Notes: generated by a model not told the origin, from the letters alone. Positions 17,671 to 27,541 are shown, numbered from the stretch's first letter. The stretch: 64,000 bases of DNA from an uncultured Bradyrhizobium sp. (GCF_947648125.1 NZ_CANSMR010000011.1:1-64000), one strand, 5' to 3'. Translations and numbers: made by a program.

Positions 17671-18435
17671 ATGATTGCGAAACGGACCGATGTGGCCGGG
17701 ACGAACGACCGGCCGTTCAACAACCTGTTGCGCCGGCTGAATGCCGCCGACTACGAGCTGATCGCATCGCATCTTGCGGTGGTCGACGCGGCGGCCGGCG
17801 ACCTGCTCTACAATCCCGGCGACGACGTCCAGATCGTGCATTTCCCATGCGGACCGAGCCTTGCGTCCTACATGGTGGCCAACGAGGACGGGCGCGATGT
17901 CGAGACCATCCTGGTCGGCCGCGAGGGCGCGGTCGGCGGCATCGTCAGCCAGGGATTCCTGCCGGCGTATACGCGCATCACAGTCAAGTTCGGCGGCCCG
18001 TTCGTGCGACTGCCGATCAGCAAGCTCGACGCCGCCAAGCTGAAGTCGATCTCGGTGCGCAACATCTTCGCCCGCTATGCCGACTGCATGCTGGCGCAGA
18101 TCTTCCAGTCGACCGCCTGCAATGCGATCCACTCGATCGAGCAGCGCGCCGCGAAATGGATCATCTCGGCGATCGAGCGCACCAATGGCAACGGCGTGGT
18201 GCCGCTGACGCATGAGCAGCTCTCGACCTTGCTCGGCGTCGGCCGCAGCTACACCAGCCGCGTGATCCAGAACTTCAAGGCGGAGGGCGTGCTGGACACG
18301 CGCCGCGGCGCGATCGTGATCCGCGACCCCGACAAGCTCAAGCTGCGCTCCTGCCTGTGCAACGAGGCGGTGAAGGATCACTTCGAGGAAGTGCTGCGCG
18401 GGGTGTATCCAAGCGAGGACAACCCGGCGAACTGA
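17671..18435 (+). CDS. Crp/Fnr-family transcriptional regulator
   Basis: This 254-residue protein has an N-terminal cyclic-nucleotide-binding-like beta-barrel (residues ~25-140) and a C-terminal winged helix-turn-helix: LTHEQLSTLLGVGRSYTSRV, then IQNFKAEGVLDTRRGAI. The cysteine cluster of oxygen-sensing Fnr is absent. The barrel lacks an obvious cAMP phosphate-binding RxA motif, so the ligand is unknown. The C-terminus has a Cys pair (SCLCNEA). ATG 17671 is preceded by AGGA at a suitable distance; the in-frame sequence before it has no domain. It is divergent from the receiver-only regulator, which hints at a joint stress circuit. Confidence 0.85.
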   Translation: MIAKRTDVAGTNDRPFNNLLRRLNAADYELIASHLAVVDAAAGDLLYNPGDDVQIVHFPCGPSLASYMVANEDGRDVETILVGREGAVGGIVSQGFLPAYTRITVKFGGPFVRLPISKLDAAKLKSISVRNIFARYADCMLAQIFQSTACNAIHSIEQRAAKWIISAIERTNGNGVVPLTHEQLSTLLGVGRSYTSRVIQNFKAEGVLDTRRGAIVIRDPDKLKLRSCLCNEAVKDHFEEVLRGVYPSEDNPAN

Positions 18436-18474
18436 GGCCTCAGAGCGCGTACTCGCCCCGCGACTTCATCGCTA

Positions 18475-18561
18475 GTCATGCCCGGGCTTGTCCCGGGCAT
18501 CCACGTCTTCAACACCCATCGAAGGAAGGCGTCGATGGCCGGGACAAGCCCGGCCATGACG
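18475..18561. repeat. GTCATGCCCGGGCTTG intergenic repeat, copy 2
   Basis: The ends match the element at 6306-6395: GTCATGCCCGGGCTTG with TCCCGGGCATCCACG on the left, and CGTCGATGGCCGGGAC with AAGCCCGGCCATGAC on the right. Only the central ~20 bases differ. Confidence 0.75.
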
Positions 18562-18658
18562 ATGCGGAGACATCGGGGCCAAATACCGACCAAGCTCCCC
18601 CACGAGCGGGAAAGCGTCCGCCTATCGCCCACCGCGAAATTCGCGCTACACTCGCCTC

Positions 18659-19378
18659 ATGAGCGGGGCTGAACTTCACGCCGTTTTCGACGTCGCTGCA
18701 TGGTGCGCCGCCGCCATCGCGATGTGGTGGCTGTCCCGGGTGCGCGGGCTGCAATTCCCGCGGCAATCGTTCGAGCTGACGTATATCGCCGCGCTGGTGT
18801 TCGGCGCCGGCATCGGCGCCTACATCTTCGGCACACTGAACCTGTGGTTCTCGGGCATGCCTGGCATCGCCCGCTCGGTCGAGGGCGCGCTGGCCGGCGG
18901 CATCGTCGCGATCGAGCTCTACAAGTGGCTGCACGGCATTTCGCTGCGCACCGGGGCGCGGTTCGCGCTGCCGCTTGCGATCGGCGTCGCGGTCGGGCGG
19001 CTCGGCTGCTATTTCGCGGGGCTCGAGGATTTCACCTATGGCACGCCGACTGCGCTGCCCTGGGGGCACGATTTCGGCGACGGCATCCTGCGCCATCCGG
19101 TGCAGCTCTATGAAAGCCTGGCGATGGCGGCGTTCGCCGCCTTCTATGTCCTGATGGTGTTGAACCGCAACGCCGCCGTCATCACCAATGGATTCTACCT
19201 CGTGCTGTTCTACTACGGCCTGCAGCGCTTCGTGTGGGAGTTCATCAAGCCCTACGGCGCGCTGATCGGTCCGTTCTCGCTATTCCACCTGCTGTCGCTG
19301 TTTGTCATGGTTTATGCCGCCGTCATGCTGGCGACGGCCCCGAATGTGAGTGTGAAGCATGAACGCGCCGCTGCGTAA
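18659..19378 (+). CDS. Lgt-like (prolipoprotein diacylglyceryl transferase family) membrane protein
   Basis: This 239-residue protein has about seven hydrophobic helices and the family's landmarks GRLGCYFAG and HPVQLYES, which correspond to GRxGNF and HPxQLYE in true Lgt. It is shorter than E. coli Lgt (~290 residues). Two important Lgt positions look changed: the HGGLIG motif reads EGALAGG, and the Asn of GRxGNF is replaced (GCY). A normal diacylglyceryl transfer from phosphatidylglycerol to prolipoproteins is therefore doubtful. Its last 20 bases overlap the start of the radical SAM gene, so the two are translationally coupled. A lipid-binding or lipid-transferring partner role is my inference. 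Confidence 0.8.
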   Translation: MSGAELHAVFDVAAWCAAAIAMWWLSRVRGLQFPRQSFELTYIAALVFGAGIGAYIFGTLNLWFSGMPGIARSVEGALAGGIVAIELYKWLHGISLRTGARFALPLAIGVAVGRLGCYFAGLEDFTYGTPTALPWGHDFGDGILRHPVQLYESLAMAAFAAFYVLMVLNRNAAVITNGFYLVLFYYGLQRFVWEFIKPYGALIGPFSLFHLLSLFVMVYAAVMLATAPNVSVKHERAAA

Positions 19379-20804
19379 GTCCCGCCCCTACATCTTCTGG
19401 GGCCAGACCCAATCGCTTTGCGAGACCTGCCTGGCCCTGGTGCCGACCAAGATCCAGATATCAGGCAACGAGGTCTGGTACGAGAAGCGCTGCAAGCAGC
19501 ACGGCGTGCAGTCGACCTTGGTCTCGACCGATTCGGCCTATTGGCGGCTGTGCAAGGATTTCATCAAGCCCGGCGACCGGCCGCTGGCCTTCCAGCGCCA
19601 CACCGAGTTCGGCTGTCCCTATGATTGCGGGCTATGCCCGGACCACGAGCAGCACTCCTGCCTGGCGCTGATCGAGATCACCGAGCACTGCAACCTGACC
19701 TGCCCGGTGTGCTTTGCGGATTCCTCGCCGGCCCGCACCAGCTTCACGCCGCTGGCCAAGATCGAGAAGATGCTGGACGCGCTGGTGGCGAGCGAGGGCG
19801 AGCCCGACCTGGTGCAGATTTCCGGCGGCGAGCCGACGCTGCATCCGGATTTCTTCGCCATTCTGGACGCGGTGCGCGCTCGCCCGATCCGTCACGTCAT
19901 GATCAACACCAACGGCCTCAGAATCGCGCGCGAGCCGGACTTCGTGGCGAAGCTTGCGGAGAACAAGCGCGGGCTGGAAGTCTATCTGCAGTTCGATTCA
20001 CTGAAGCGCGAGGCGCTGGTCAATCTGCGCGGCGCGGATCTGCGCAGGATTCGCCAGCAGGCGCTGGAGAATCTCGAGCGCCACGGCGTCTCGACCACGC
20101 TGGTCGCGACCATCAAGCGCGGCGTCAACGACGCCGAGATCGGCGACATCGTCCGCCATGCGCTGACCTGGACATGCGTCCGCGGCGTCACGCTGCAGCC
20201 GGTGCAGGACGCCGGCCGCAACGAGGATTTCAACAAGGACACCGACCGCATCATGCTGTCGGAGATCCGCCGGCGCGTGATCGAGACCGGGGTGTTCGGC
20301 GACAAGGACATGATCCCGCTGCCGTGCAACCCCGAGAGCATTTCGATCGGCTACGGCCTGCGCAACGGCGACAAGGTGCTGCCGCTGACCTCGCTGATCC
20401 CGCAGGAACAGCTCGTCGCCGTGATGCCCAACACGATCAGCCCGGAAAAATATCCGGTGCTGCGGGAAAAGTTCGTCGATTTGTTCTCGCTGTCGTCGGG
20501 GCCGCTGAACACCTCTGAGCGGGTCTGCGAACTGCTGTGCTGTCTGCCGAGCTTCGAAGTGCCGGAGGGCCTCACTTACGAGAACGTGTTCCGCGTCACC
20601 ATCGTGCAGTTTCTCGATCGCTTCAATTTCTGTGTCGGCAACGTCAAGCGAAGCTGCATCCACTTCGTCACCGAGAGTGGCGCGATCATCCCGTTCGACA
20701 GCTACAATCTGTTCTATCGTGACGGAAAGATCGACGGCATCCGCGCCAGCCTGGCCGGCCAGACCTATCGGGAAGCACGGCAGGACGAGAAGGTGCCGCG
20801 ATGA
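19359..20804 (+). CDS. Radical SAM protein of the Tes/MJ0619 type
   Basis: The 481-residue protein has three sets of cysteines. N-terminal: C21, C24 and C45. Then GCPYDCGLCPDHEQHSC (C86, C90, C93, C101). Then the radical SAM cluster CNLTCPVC (C111, C115, C118), followed by ISGGEPTLHPDF, the SAM-binding GGE motif. More cysteines lie near the C-terminus (CELLCC, VKRSC). This layout matches the family of archaeal MJ0619/Tes, which carries extra Fe-S clusters and couples lipid tails in tetraether lipid synthesis; bacterial members are mostly uncharacterised. The coding sequence overlaps the Lgt-like gene upstream and, by ATGA, a small membrane protein downstream. A lipid substrate is therefore likely but inferred. 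Confidence 0.88.
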   Translation: MNAPLRKSRPYIFWGQTQSLCETCLALVPTKIQISGNEVWYEKRCKQHGVQSTLVSTDSAYWRLCKDFIKPGDRPLAFQRHTEFGCPYDCGLCPDHEQHSCLALIEITEHCNLTCPVCFADSSPARTSFTPLAKIEKMLDALVASEGEPDLVQISGGEPTLHPDFFAILDAVRARPIRHVMINTNGLRIAREPDFVAKLAENKRGLEVYLQFDSLKREALVNLRGADLRRIRQQALENLERHGVSTTLVATIKRGVNDAEIGDIVRHALTWTCVRGVTLQPVQDAGRNEDFNKDTDRIMLSEIRRRVIETGVFGDKDMIPLPCNPESISIGYGLRNGDKVLPLTSLIPQEQLVAVMPNTISPEKYPVLREKFVDLFSLSSGPLNTSERVCELLCCLPSFEVPEGLTYENVFRVTIVQFLDRFNFCVGNVKRSCIHFVTESGAIIPFDSYNLFYRDGKIDGIRASLAGQTYREARQDEKVPR

Positions 20805-21070
20805 GCGACGACAGCCGCCCCATCAATCCGGATGGATCTCCGTCCTCGCTGCCCCCGCCGCTTCCGCCACCACGCGGCGGCTGCGCGACTGCGTTCATGG
20901 TGCTGTTCGGGGTGATCCTTCTTCTGCCCGGGCTCTGCGCCCTGCTGTTCGGGTTCGGCGTCCTGAGCGAGTCGAGAACCGATCCCTCCATTCTCTTCCT
21001 GATCCTGCTCGGGCTCGCCGTCTGCTTTGCCGGCGTGATGCTGATCCGCGCCGCGATCAAGGGGAGCTAG
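20801..21070 (+). CDS. Small two-helix membrane protein, first of a paralogous pair
   Basis: This 89-residue protein begins in an ATGA overlap with the radical SAM stop. It has a proline-rich N-terminus (LPPPLPPPRGGCA), then two hydrophobic helices (residues ~28-52 and ~63-85). It shares its plan and the RGGCA / RGCA junction, LLLxPGxLC helix and GLxxxF/I pattern with the next gene, so the two look like a tandem duplication. The function is unknown; the coupling suggests an accessory subunit of the Lgt-like/radical SAM system. Confidence 0.75.
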   Translation: MSDDSRPINPDGSPSSLPPPLPPPRGGCATAFMVLFGVILLLPGLCALLFGFGVLSESRTDPSILFLILLGLAVCFAGVMLIRAAIKGS

Positions 21071-21076
21071 GACACC

Positions 21077-21316
21077 GTGAGCAATTCCGACATACCCCCG
21101 CCACCGGACCGGCCGCAGCAAGCATCGCGCCTGCCGCGTGGCTGCGCGATTTTCATGCTGATCGTCGGGGTGCTGCTGCTGATCCCGGGGGCCCTCTGCG
21201 TGGTCCTCAGTGTCACGCTGGGTGGGTCAAACGACCCAATCACCGGGTTCGCGGTGCTGGTGACGCTTGGCGGGCTCGGGCTGATTGTGTTCGCGCGGGC
21301 ACAGAAGCGGGGCTGA
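21077..21316 (+). CDS. Small two-helix membrane protein, second of a paralogous pair
   Basis: This 79-residue protein starts at a GTG six bases after the previous stop. Its order is IPPPPDRPQQ, then RGCAIFMLIVGVLLLIPGAL as the first helix and GFAVLVTLGGLGLIVFARA as the second, ending in a basic tail. It resembles the preceding protein throughout. No motif for catalysis. It is the last gene of the cluster; a terminator-like hairpin and the typA promoter region follow. Confidence 0.7.
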   Translation: MSNSDIPPPPDRPQQASRLPRGCAIFMLIVGVLLLIPGALCVVLSVTLGGSNDPITGFAVLVTLGGLGLIVFARAQKRG

Positions 21317-21387
21317 ATCGCACCCGAAAAGCCCCTCAAAACCAGCCTCCGGAGCGAAAATCAGCCCCCTAAACGGCCAATAAACCA

Positions 21388-21415
21388 TTGTTTTTTGGCG
21401 TTTTCCGACTATATT
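21388..21415 (+). promoter_or_regulatory. Putative sigma-70-type promoter upstream of typA
   Basis: TTGTTT (21388-21393) and TATATT (21410-21415) are separated by 16 bases in the AT-richest stretch of the 282-bp gap before typA. It is a prediction from sequence only. The distance to the typA start would give a leader of about 180 nt. Confidence 0.45.
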
Positions 21416-21434
21416 GCGCCGCAACGCGCAAGGT

Positions 21435-21463
21435 GCCCGGTCCTCTGACCGGGCTTCCTTTTT
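21435..21463 (+). terminator. Terminator-like hairpin between the small membrane protein cluster and typA
   Basis: A perfect eight-base stem, GCCCGGTC / GACCGGGC with a CTCT loop, is followed by TTCCTTTTT. It can end transcription from the radical SAM cluster. It also lies just 20 bases after the -10 of the predicted typA promoter, so it could act as an attenuator in the typA leader. Confidence 0.7.
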
Positions 21464-21598
21464 GGGGTGATGCGTCCCCGTCAAATTTCTTGGGTATGAG
21501 CGTGATCCGGGCCCCGATTGGGCCACGTGAGCGAGCGGCCGGCCAAACTGGTCCGGCGAGATCGCGCATCTGACCATTGCACGACCAGAAGAAGAGCC

Positions 21599-23425
<1,827 letters not shown>

Positions 23426-23607
23426 GCGGTGGCGTGAGCCTCATCTGTCGTGCCCCGGCTCGACCGGGGCACCCAGTACGCCGCGGCCTATGAGGCTAAT
23501 CATCGCCATCTCGGCAATACTGAATCACCCGCATGCGCATGCGCGGGTGATGACAGTCATGCATGCGGCGGCTTCAGGCCCGGCGGCGAACGTGCTAGAG
23601 CCGGGAC

Positions 23608-24855
23608 ATGAGTTCCCTTCCCTCCACGGTCGATGTTGCCATCATCGGCGCCGGCGCTGCGGGCCTCGGCGCCGCACATGCGCTGAAGCGCAGTGGCCTT
23701 TCCACCATCGTTCTGGAAGCCCGCGACCGTCTCGGCGGCCGCGCGCATACGATCCAGGCCACGCCTGACGTGGTGTTCGACGTCGGCTGCGGCTGGCTGC
23801 ACTCGGCCGACCAGAACAGCTTTGTCGGCATCGCCGAGCAACTCGGCTTCGAGCTCAACAAGGACCTGCCGCCGTGGCGCGAGCGCGCCTATGGCAAGGC
23901 GTTCCCGCAAGCCGACCGCGACGCGTTCATGCTTGCGCTCGACCAGTTCTACGATCGCATCGAGCAGGCCGCACGCGGCGGCAAGGACGCATCCGCCGAT
24001 CGCTATCTCGAGCCCGGCAACTGCTGGAACCCGATGATCGATGCGATCTCGACCTATGTGAACGGCTGCGAGCTCGACCAGCTCTCGATCCTCGACTTCG
24101 ACGCCTATGAGGACAGCAACGTCAATTGGCGGGTCAAGCGCGGCTATGGCGCGCTGGTCGCAGCCTATGGCGAACAGATATCGGTCGCGCGCAACTGCGA
24201 GGTCCGGCTGATCGATCATTCCGGCAAGCGCCTCCGCATCGAGACCTCGCGCGGCGTGCTTGAGGCGGACAAGGTGATCGTCACCGTGCCGACCAACCTG
24301 ATCGCCGACGAGGCGATCCGCTTTGTGCCTGCGCTGCCGGACAAGCTCGATGCCGCGCGCGGCCTGCCGCTCGGCCTGGCCGACAAGGTGACGCTGGCGC
24401 TCGCCGAGCCTGAGGCGCTCCCCAAGGAAGGCAATCTGCGCGGCGCCACCATGCGCACCGAGATGGGCACCTATCACATCCGCCCGTTCGGCCAGCCTTG
24501 CATCGAAGGCTTCTTCGGCGGCCGTTTTGCGCGAGAACTCGAAGACGCCGGCGACGGCGCCATCGCCGCCCACAGCATCGACGAGATCGTTTCCTTCCTC
24601 GGCAACGATTTCCGCCGCAAGCTGAAGCCGCTCAACGAGTCCCGCTGGGCCCACGACCCGTTCGCCCGCGGCTCCTACTCGCACGCGCTGCCCGGCCACG
24701 CCGACAAGCGCGCCTTGCTGGCCGCACCGGTCGACGGCCGGCTGTTCTTCGCCGGGGAGGCCACATCGCCGCATTTCTTCTCGACGGCACATGGCGCACG
24801 GGACAGCGGAGAGAGGGCGGCGAAGGAAGTGGTGGCGGAGTTGGCGCGCAAGTAG
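23608..24855 (+). CDS. FAD-dependent amine oxidase family protein
   Basis: The 415-residue flavoprotein has the dinucleotide-binding motif AIIGAGAAGLGAAHALKRSG, followed by VLEARDRLGGRAHT, which is the hallmark of the monoamine oxidase/phytoene desaturase superfamily. Near the C-terminus GRLFFAGEATSPHFFST is the second FAD-contact block. These enzymes oxidise amines or related substrates and yield H2O2. The substrate is not evident. There is no signal peptide, so it is cytosolic. It stands alone between a repeat-containing gap and a convergent gene. Confidence 0.88.
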   Translation: MSSLPSTVDVAIIGAGAAGLGAAHALKRSGLSTIVLEARDRLGGRAHTIQATPDVVFDVGCGWLHSADQNSFVGIAEQLGFELNKDLPPWRERAYGKAFPQADRDAFMLALDQFYDRIEQAARGGKDASADRYLEPGNCWNPMIDAISTYVNGCELDQLSILDFDAYEDSNVNWRVKRGYGALVAAYGEQISVARNCEVRLIDHSGKRLRIETSRGVLEADKVIVTVPTNLIADEAIRFVPALPDKLDAARGLPLGLADKVTLALAEPEALPKEGNLRGATMRTEMGTYHIRPFGQPCIEGFFGGRFARELEDAGDGAIAAHSIDEIVSFLGNDFRRKLKPLNESRWAHDPFARGSYSHALPGHADKRALLAAPVDGRLFFAGEATSPHFFSTAHGARDSGERAAKEVVAELARK

Positions 24856-24861
24856 CCCCAT

Positions 24862-24945
24862 CGTCATTGCGAGCGGAGCAAAGCAATCCATCCCGCCGCA
24901 ATCGGATAGATGGATTGCTTCGTCGCTTTGCTCCTCGCAATGACG
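24862..24945. repeat. CGTCATTGCGAGCGGAGCAAAGCAATCC repeat, copy 1
   Basis: The left arm CGTCATTGCGAGCGGAGCAA with AGCAATCCAT is mirrored by ATGGATTGCTT and TTGCTCCTCGCAATGACG on the right, giving a near-perfect hairpin of about 84 bases. The sister copy is at 28777-28862. It lies in a convergent gap and could serve as a two-way terminator. Confidence 0.8.
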
Positions 24946-24952
24946 GCGGAAA

Positions 24953-25360
24953 CTATTCGAGCACCCTCGCCCGCATGTCCGCATCCGGCACAAAGCACGT
25001 CTCGTACTTCCCGAAGATCTTGTAGCGGTTGCGGGCGATGAGGCTGTAGACCGCGTCGCGCAGCGGCTTGGGCACTGCGAACAGCGCGCGGGTCCAGCCC
25101 CAGCCGGGGAGATGGCTCAGCACTGTCAGCGCCGCGTCCGACTTCATCCAGGCGATGCCGTCATGGACCACGGCGTTGGTGTCGGGATCCTCGGGGTCGA
25201 TGCCGAAGGTCTTTGCCAGCCGTGTGCCGTAGTCGGACTGGATTGGCGTGAAGCGGAAGCGGTGCGTGGTGTCGCGGGCGACGACGAAGCGGACCCAGCG
25301 CGAACAGAAGATGCAGAGGCCGTCGTAGAGGATCACGTCGTCGTCGGGCCAGATCTTCAT
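24953..25360 (-). CDS. DCC-family thiol-disulfide oxidoreductase-like protein
   Basis: This 135-residue protein has the defining motif YDGLCIFCSRWVRFVVARD near the N-terminus: a D-x-x-C-x-x-C redox-type pair. The IQSDYGTRLA segment and the DAVYSLIARNRYKIFGKYE tail match the YuxK/DUF393 family. Family members look thioredoxin-like, but their targets are largely unknown. Its start overlaps the stop of the SDR-DoxX gene by four bases (ATGA), so they are translationally coupled. Confidence 0.85.
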   Translation of the reverse strand: MKIWPDDDVILYDGLCIFCSRWVRFVVARDTTHRFRFTPIQSDYGTRLAKTFGIDPEDPDTNAVVHDGIAWMKSDAALTVLSHLPGWGWTRALFAVPKPLRDAVYSLIARNRYKIFGKYETCFVPDADMRARVLE

Positions 25361-26685
25361 CGATTATCCAGAATGAGAAGCGCGACCAGCATCAGCACGA
25401 TCGCGGGCCCGGTCTTCACCAGCGCGCCGAGCGGCTCGATCCACAGATCGGGCGTCAGGATCGCAGATCCCGCCATGTAGCCGAGCGAGGCGATGATGCC
25501 TGCAACAAGACCGAATGCCGCGGTGCGGCGGATCGCGATCAGCACCCCGATGCTCATGTCCATCAGGCTGGTCAGCACCGTCACCGGCCCGACCAGGGCA
25601 GGCGGGAAATGGTGCGCGCTCAGGATGCCGGCTGCAGCGTCATAAGAGATGACCAGCCCGATGAAGCCGGACGCAACCCAGAACAGCACGAGGCTTGCGA
25701 AGATCAGCGCCTTGATGAGGAACAGCCGCGCAAACCATTTGTCCTGAATGGTCGCGGGGCGCCCGCCAACCACCTGCACGATGGTCTTCGGCACGATGCC
25801 GGTCGCTTCCATCCAGGCTGTGGGATCGCCGGTGACGCCGCGGCGCAATTCGGCGATCGCGTTGGAGCGCAGCGGCGGCATCCAGCCCAGGCGGCTTGTG
25901 AGATCGCCGAGGCGGGCGCCGAGATCGATCAGCAACGGCGGCGTCGGAAGACGGACATGTTTCGCCGTGCCGAACGACCAGCGGAACTGGGCGATGACGC
26001 CGCCGAGCGAGATTGGCTGCTTCTGCATCAAATCCCATGTCACCGATCGCACCGCTTCATCGGCGACGTCGCGCGCCGCAAGCCAGGCGATGGTGGCGGC
26101 GATATCCTCGACCGCAACCGGCTGGAACGGCGTCGCCGCCTCGTCGGCCGGCAAATCGACCGGCAGCGCCGCCAGCGCGCGCAACATGGCGCTGCCGCCA
26201 TAGGCCGAGGGCGCGATGACAAAGCCGGGGCGCAGGATGGCGTACGCTACGCCTGACGCCGCGATCAGCCGCTCGGCCTCGCGCTTGGTGGTGCTGAAGG
26301 CCGTGCGGTCCTCACTATCCGTGCCCGGAATCGAGATGTGCACGAGACGGATGGCACGGTGGCTGTCCCTGACGGCCTGCAGCAGCCGCGCCACGAAGTC
26401 GCGATGCACCGCGCGGGTGTCGCTGCCTGGACCATCCTGCAGCACGCCAAGGCAATTGACGACGATGTCCGCCTCGTGGGTGCGAACAAGCTGCGTCAGC
26501 GCCGCGGCATCCATCGACATCACGGGAAGCTCGAGGTCGGCCGCGCTCATCTTTTGCGCAGGCGTGAAGTGCCGTGCGATCCCGATCACGTGAAAGCCGC
26601 GCGCCCTCAGATCGTCGGTGATGGTGCGCCCGATCAATCCGGACGCGCCGAGCACGAGGATGTTGTGTGATGCGTCGTCACTCAT
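25357..26685 (-). CDS. NAD(P)-binding epimerase-like protein fused to a DoxX-like membrane domain
   Basis: The 442-residue protein combines two parts. Residues ~1-300 are an atypical SDR/NmrA-like domain with VLGASGLIGRTI and an STTKREAERLIAASG active-site-like helix. From ~320 four membrane helices form a DoxX-like domain (LIKALIFASLVLFWVASGFI, then MDMSIGVLIAIRRTAAFGLV). Such fusions occur in proteobacteria with DCC and DUF2269 neighbours, as here, but no reaction has been assigned to my knowledge. It is the middle gene of a three-gene operon, 16 bases downstream of the DUF2269 gene. Confidence 0.85.
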   Translation of the reverse strand: MSDDASHNILVLGASGLIGRTITDDLRARGFHVIGIARHFTPAQKMSAADLELPVMSMDAAALTQLVRTHEADIVVNCLGVLQDGPGSDTRAVHRDFVARLLQAVRDSHRAIRLVHISIPGTDSEDRTAFSTTKREAERLIAASGVAYAILRPGFVIAPSAYGGSAMLRALAALPVDLPADEAATPFQPVAVEDIAATIAWLAARDVADEAVRSVTWDLMQKQPISLGGVIAQFRWSFGTAKHVRLPTPPLLIDLGARLGDLTSRLGWMPPLRSNAIAELRRGVTGDPTAWMEATGIVPKTIVQVVGGRPATIQDKWFARLFLIKALIFASLVLFWVASGFIGLVISYDAAAGILSAHHFPPALVGPVTVLTSLMDMSIGVLIAIRRTAAFGLVAGIIASLGYMAGSAILTPDLWIEPLGALVKTGPAIVLMLVALLILDNR

Positions 26686-26701
26686 GGAGCCGGATCATGC
26701 T

Positions 26702-27169
26702 CTAAAAGGGTTTCGCGATCATCAGCCACAGGATGACCATCACCGATCCGAAACCGGGAATCCCGAACAGGAACCAGCGGCGAAACAGCGCAAAGTAACG
26801 CGGCGGCAGTGGGAGGCCTTTCTCGGCGGCCGCCTGCGCGAGATCGCGCATCTCCATCTGCATGAAGATGACGGGAACCCAGAACACGCCGGCCAGCGCA
26901 TAGAGTGCCAGCGAAACCAACAGCCAGCGTTCGGTCAGGCTTGTGGCCGACAGCATCATCAGCAGTCCGCCGCTGACCGGCTGCAGCAGCACGGCGCTCA
27001 GCGTGAAGATCATGTCCGCGATCACAACGGTCGACGCCGTGCGCGCGATGAAGGCCGCATCGTGGGTGCGATGCGCCGCCAGCATGAAGAAGGCGATGCC
27101 GGTCCCGGTGCCGAGGATCACGATGGCGCCAAGCACATGCAGATATTTGATCAGGAAGTAGAGCGTCAT
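26702..27169 (-). CDS. DUF2269-family integral membrane protein
   Basis: This 155-residue protein has four membrane helices: YLHVLGAIVILGTGTGIAFF, a second around residues 48-72, LLVSLALYALAGVFWVPVIF, and FGIPGFGSVMVILWLMIA. The family's HVLGA near the N-terminus and the W of 'FWVP' are visible. Function is unknown. It is the first gene of the operon with the SDR-DoxX and DCC genes; the set suggests a membrane redox unit (inference). Confidence 0.85.
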   Translation of the reverse strand: MTLYFLIKYLHVLGAIVILGTGTGIAFFMLAAHRTHDAAFIARTASTVVIADMIFTLSAVLLQPVSGGLLMMLSATSLTERWLLVSLALYALAGVFWVPVIFMQMEMRDLAQAAAEKGLPLPPRYFALFRRWFLFGIPGFGSVMVILWLMIAKPF

Positions 27170-27541
27170 CGCAGTCCGCTAGTGATCAGGCCGGTCTCGG
27201 CGCGCACGAATACCGGTGCTGCCATAGGCCGGGCACGTGCGAAAATCCACTGCGGCGGCGCGGACGCCGCGCGCTCGACGCACCCGCGTCGTTATTGGAT
27301 TCGCTCGCAAATTCCCGTGCCGAATCAGGTCCGAACGGCCTTTTCCCGAACTGCGGCATTGTCATCCAGCGCTCGCGATCCACGCTTTGCACAGGCCGGC
27401 ATCGGCGATTGGTCGCGCGAGCCCGGCGAGTGTCCTCTTTCGGTACAAGTTTTCATGCCACTGATGCAAAAAATCCACACGTTAACTGATAATTAATGAT
27501 GGACCTTGAAGGCGGCCCTCCGACTTGCTTTGATTGGGTGC
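27170..27541. other. Intergenic region without recognised genes
   Basis: This 372-bp divergent gap between the DUF2269 operon and the GNAT gene holds no family-like frame on either strand. Its last ~80 bases are relatively AT-rich (GTTAACTGATAATTAATGATGG) and probably carry the promoter of the GNAT gene. No palindromic repeat of the local families was seen. Confidence 0.5.

Noticed and set aside
18659-19378. True prolipoprotein diacylglyceryl transferase (lgt)
   Set aside because: It is short for Lgt, and the HGG motif and the Asn of GRxGNF are replaced. The operon context is also not that of housekeeping lgt.
27186-27464. Small ORFs on both strands in the gap before the GNAT gene
   Set aside because: The frames overlap one another, lack ribosome sites and show no family or signal-peptide features.
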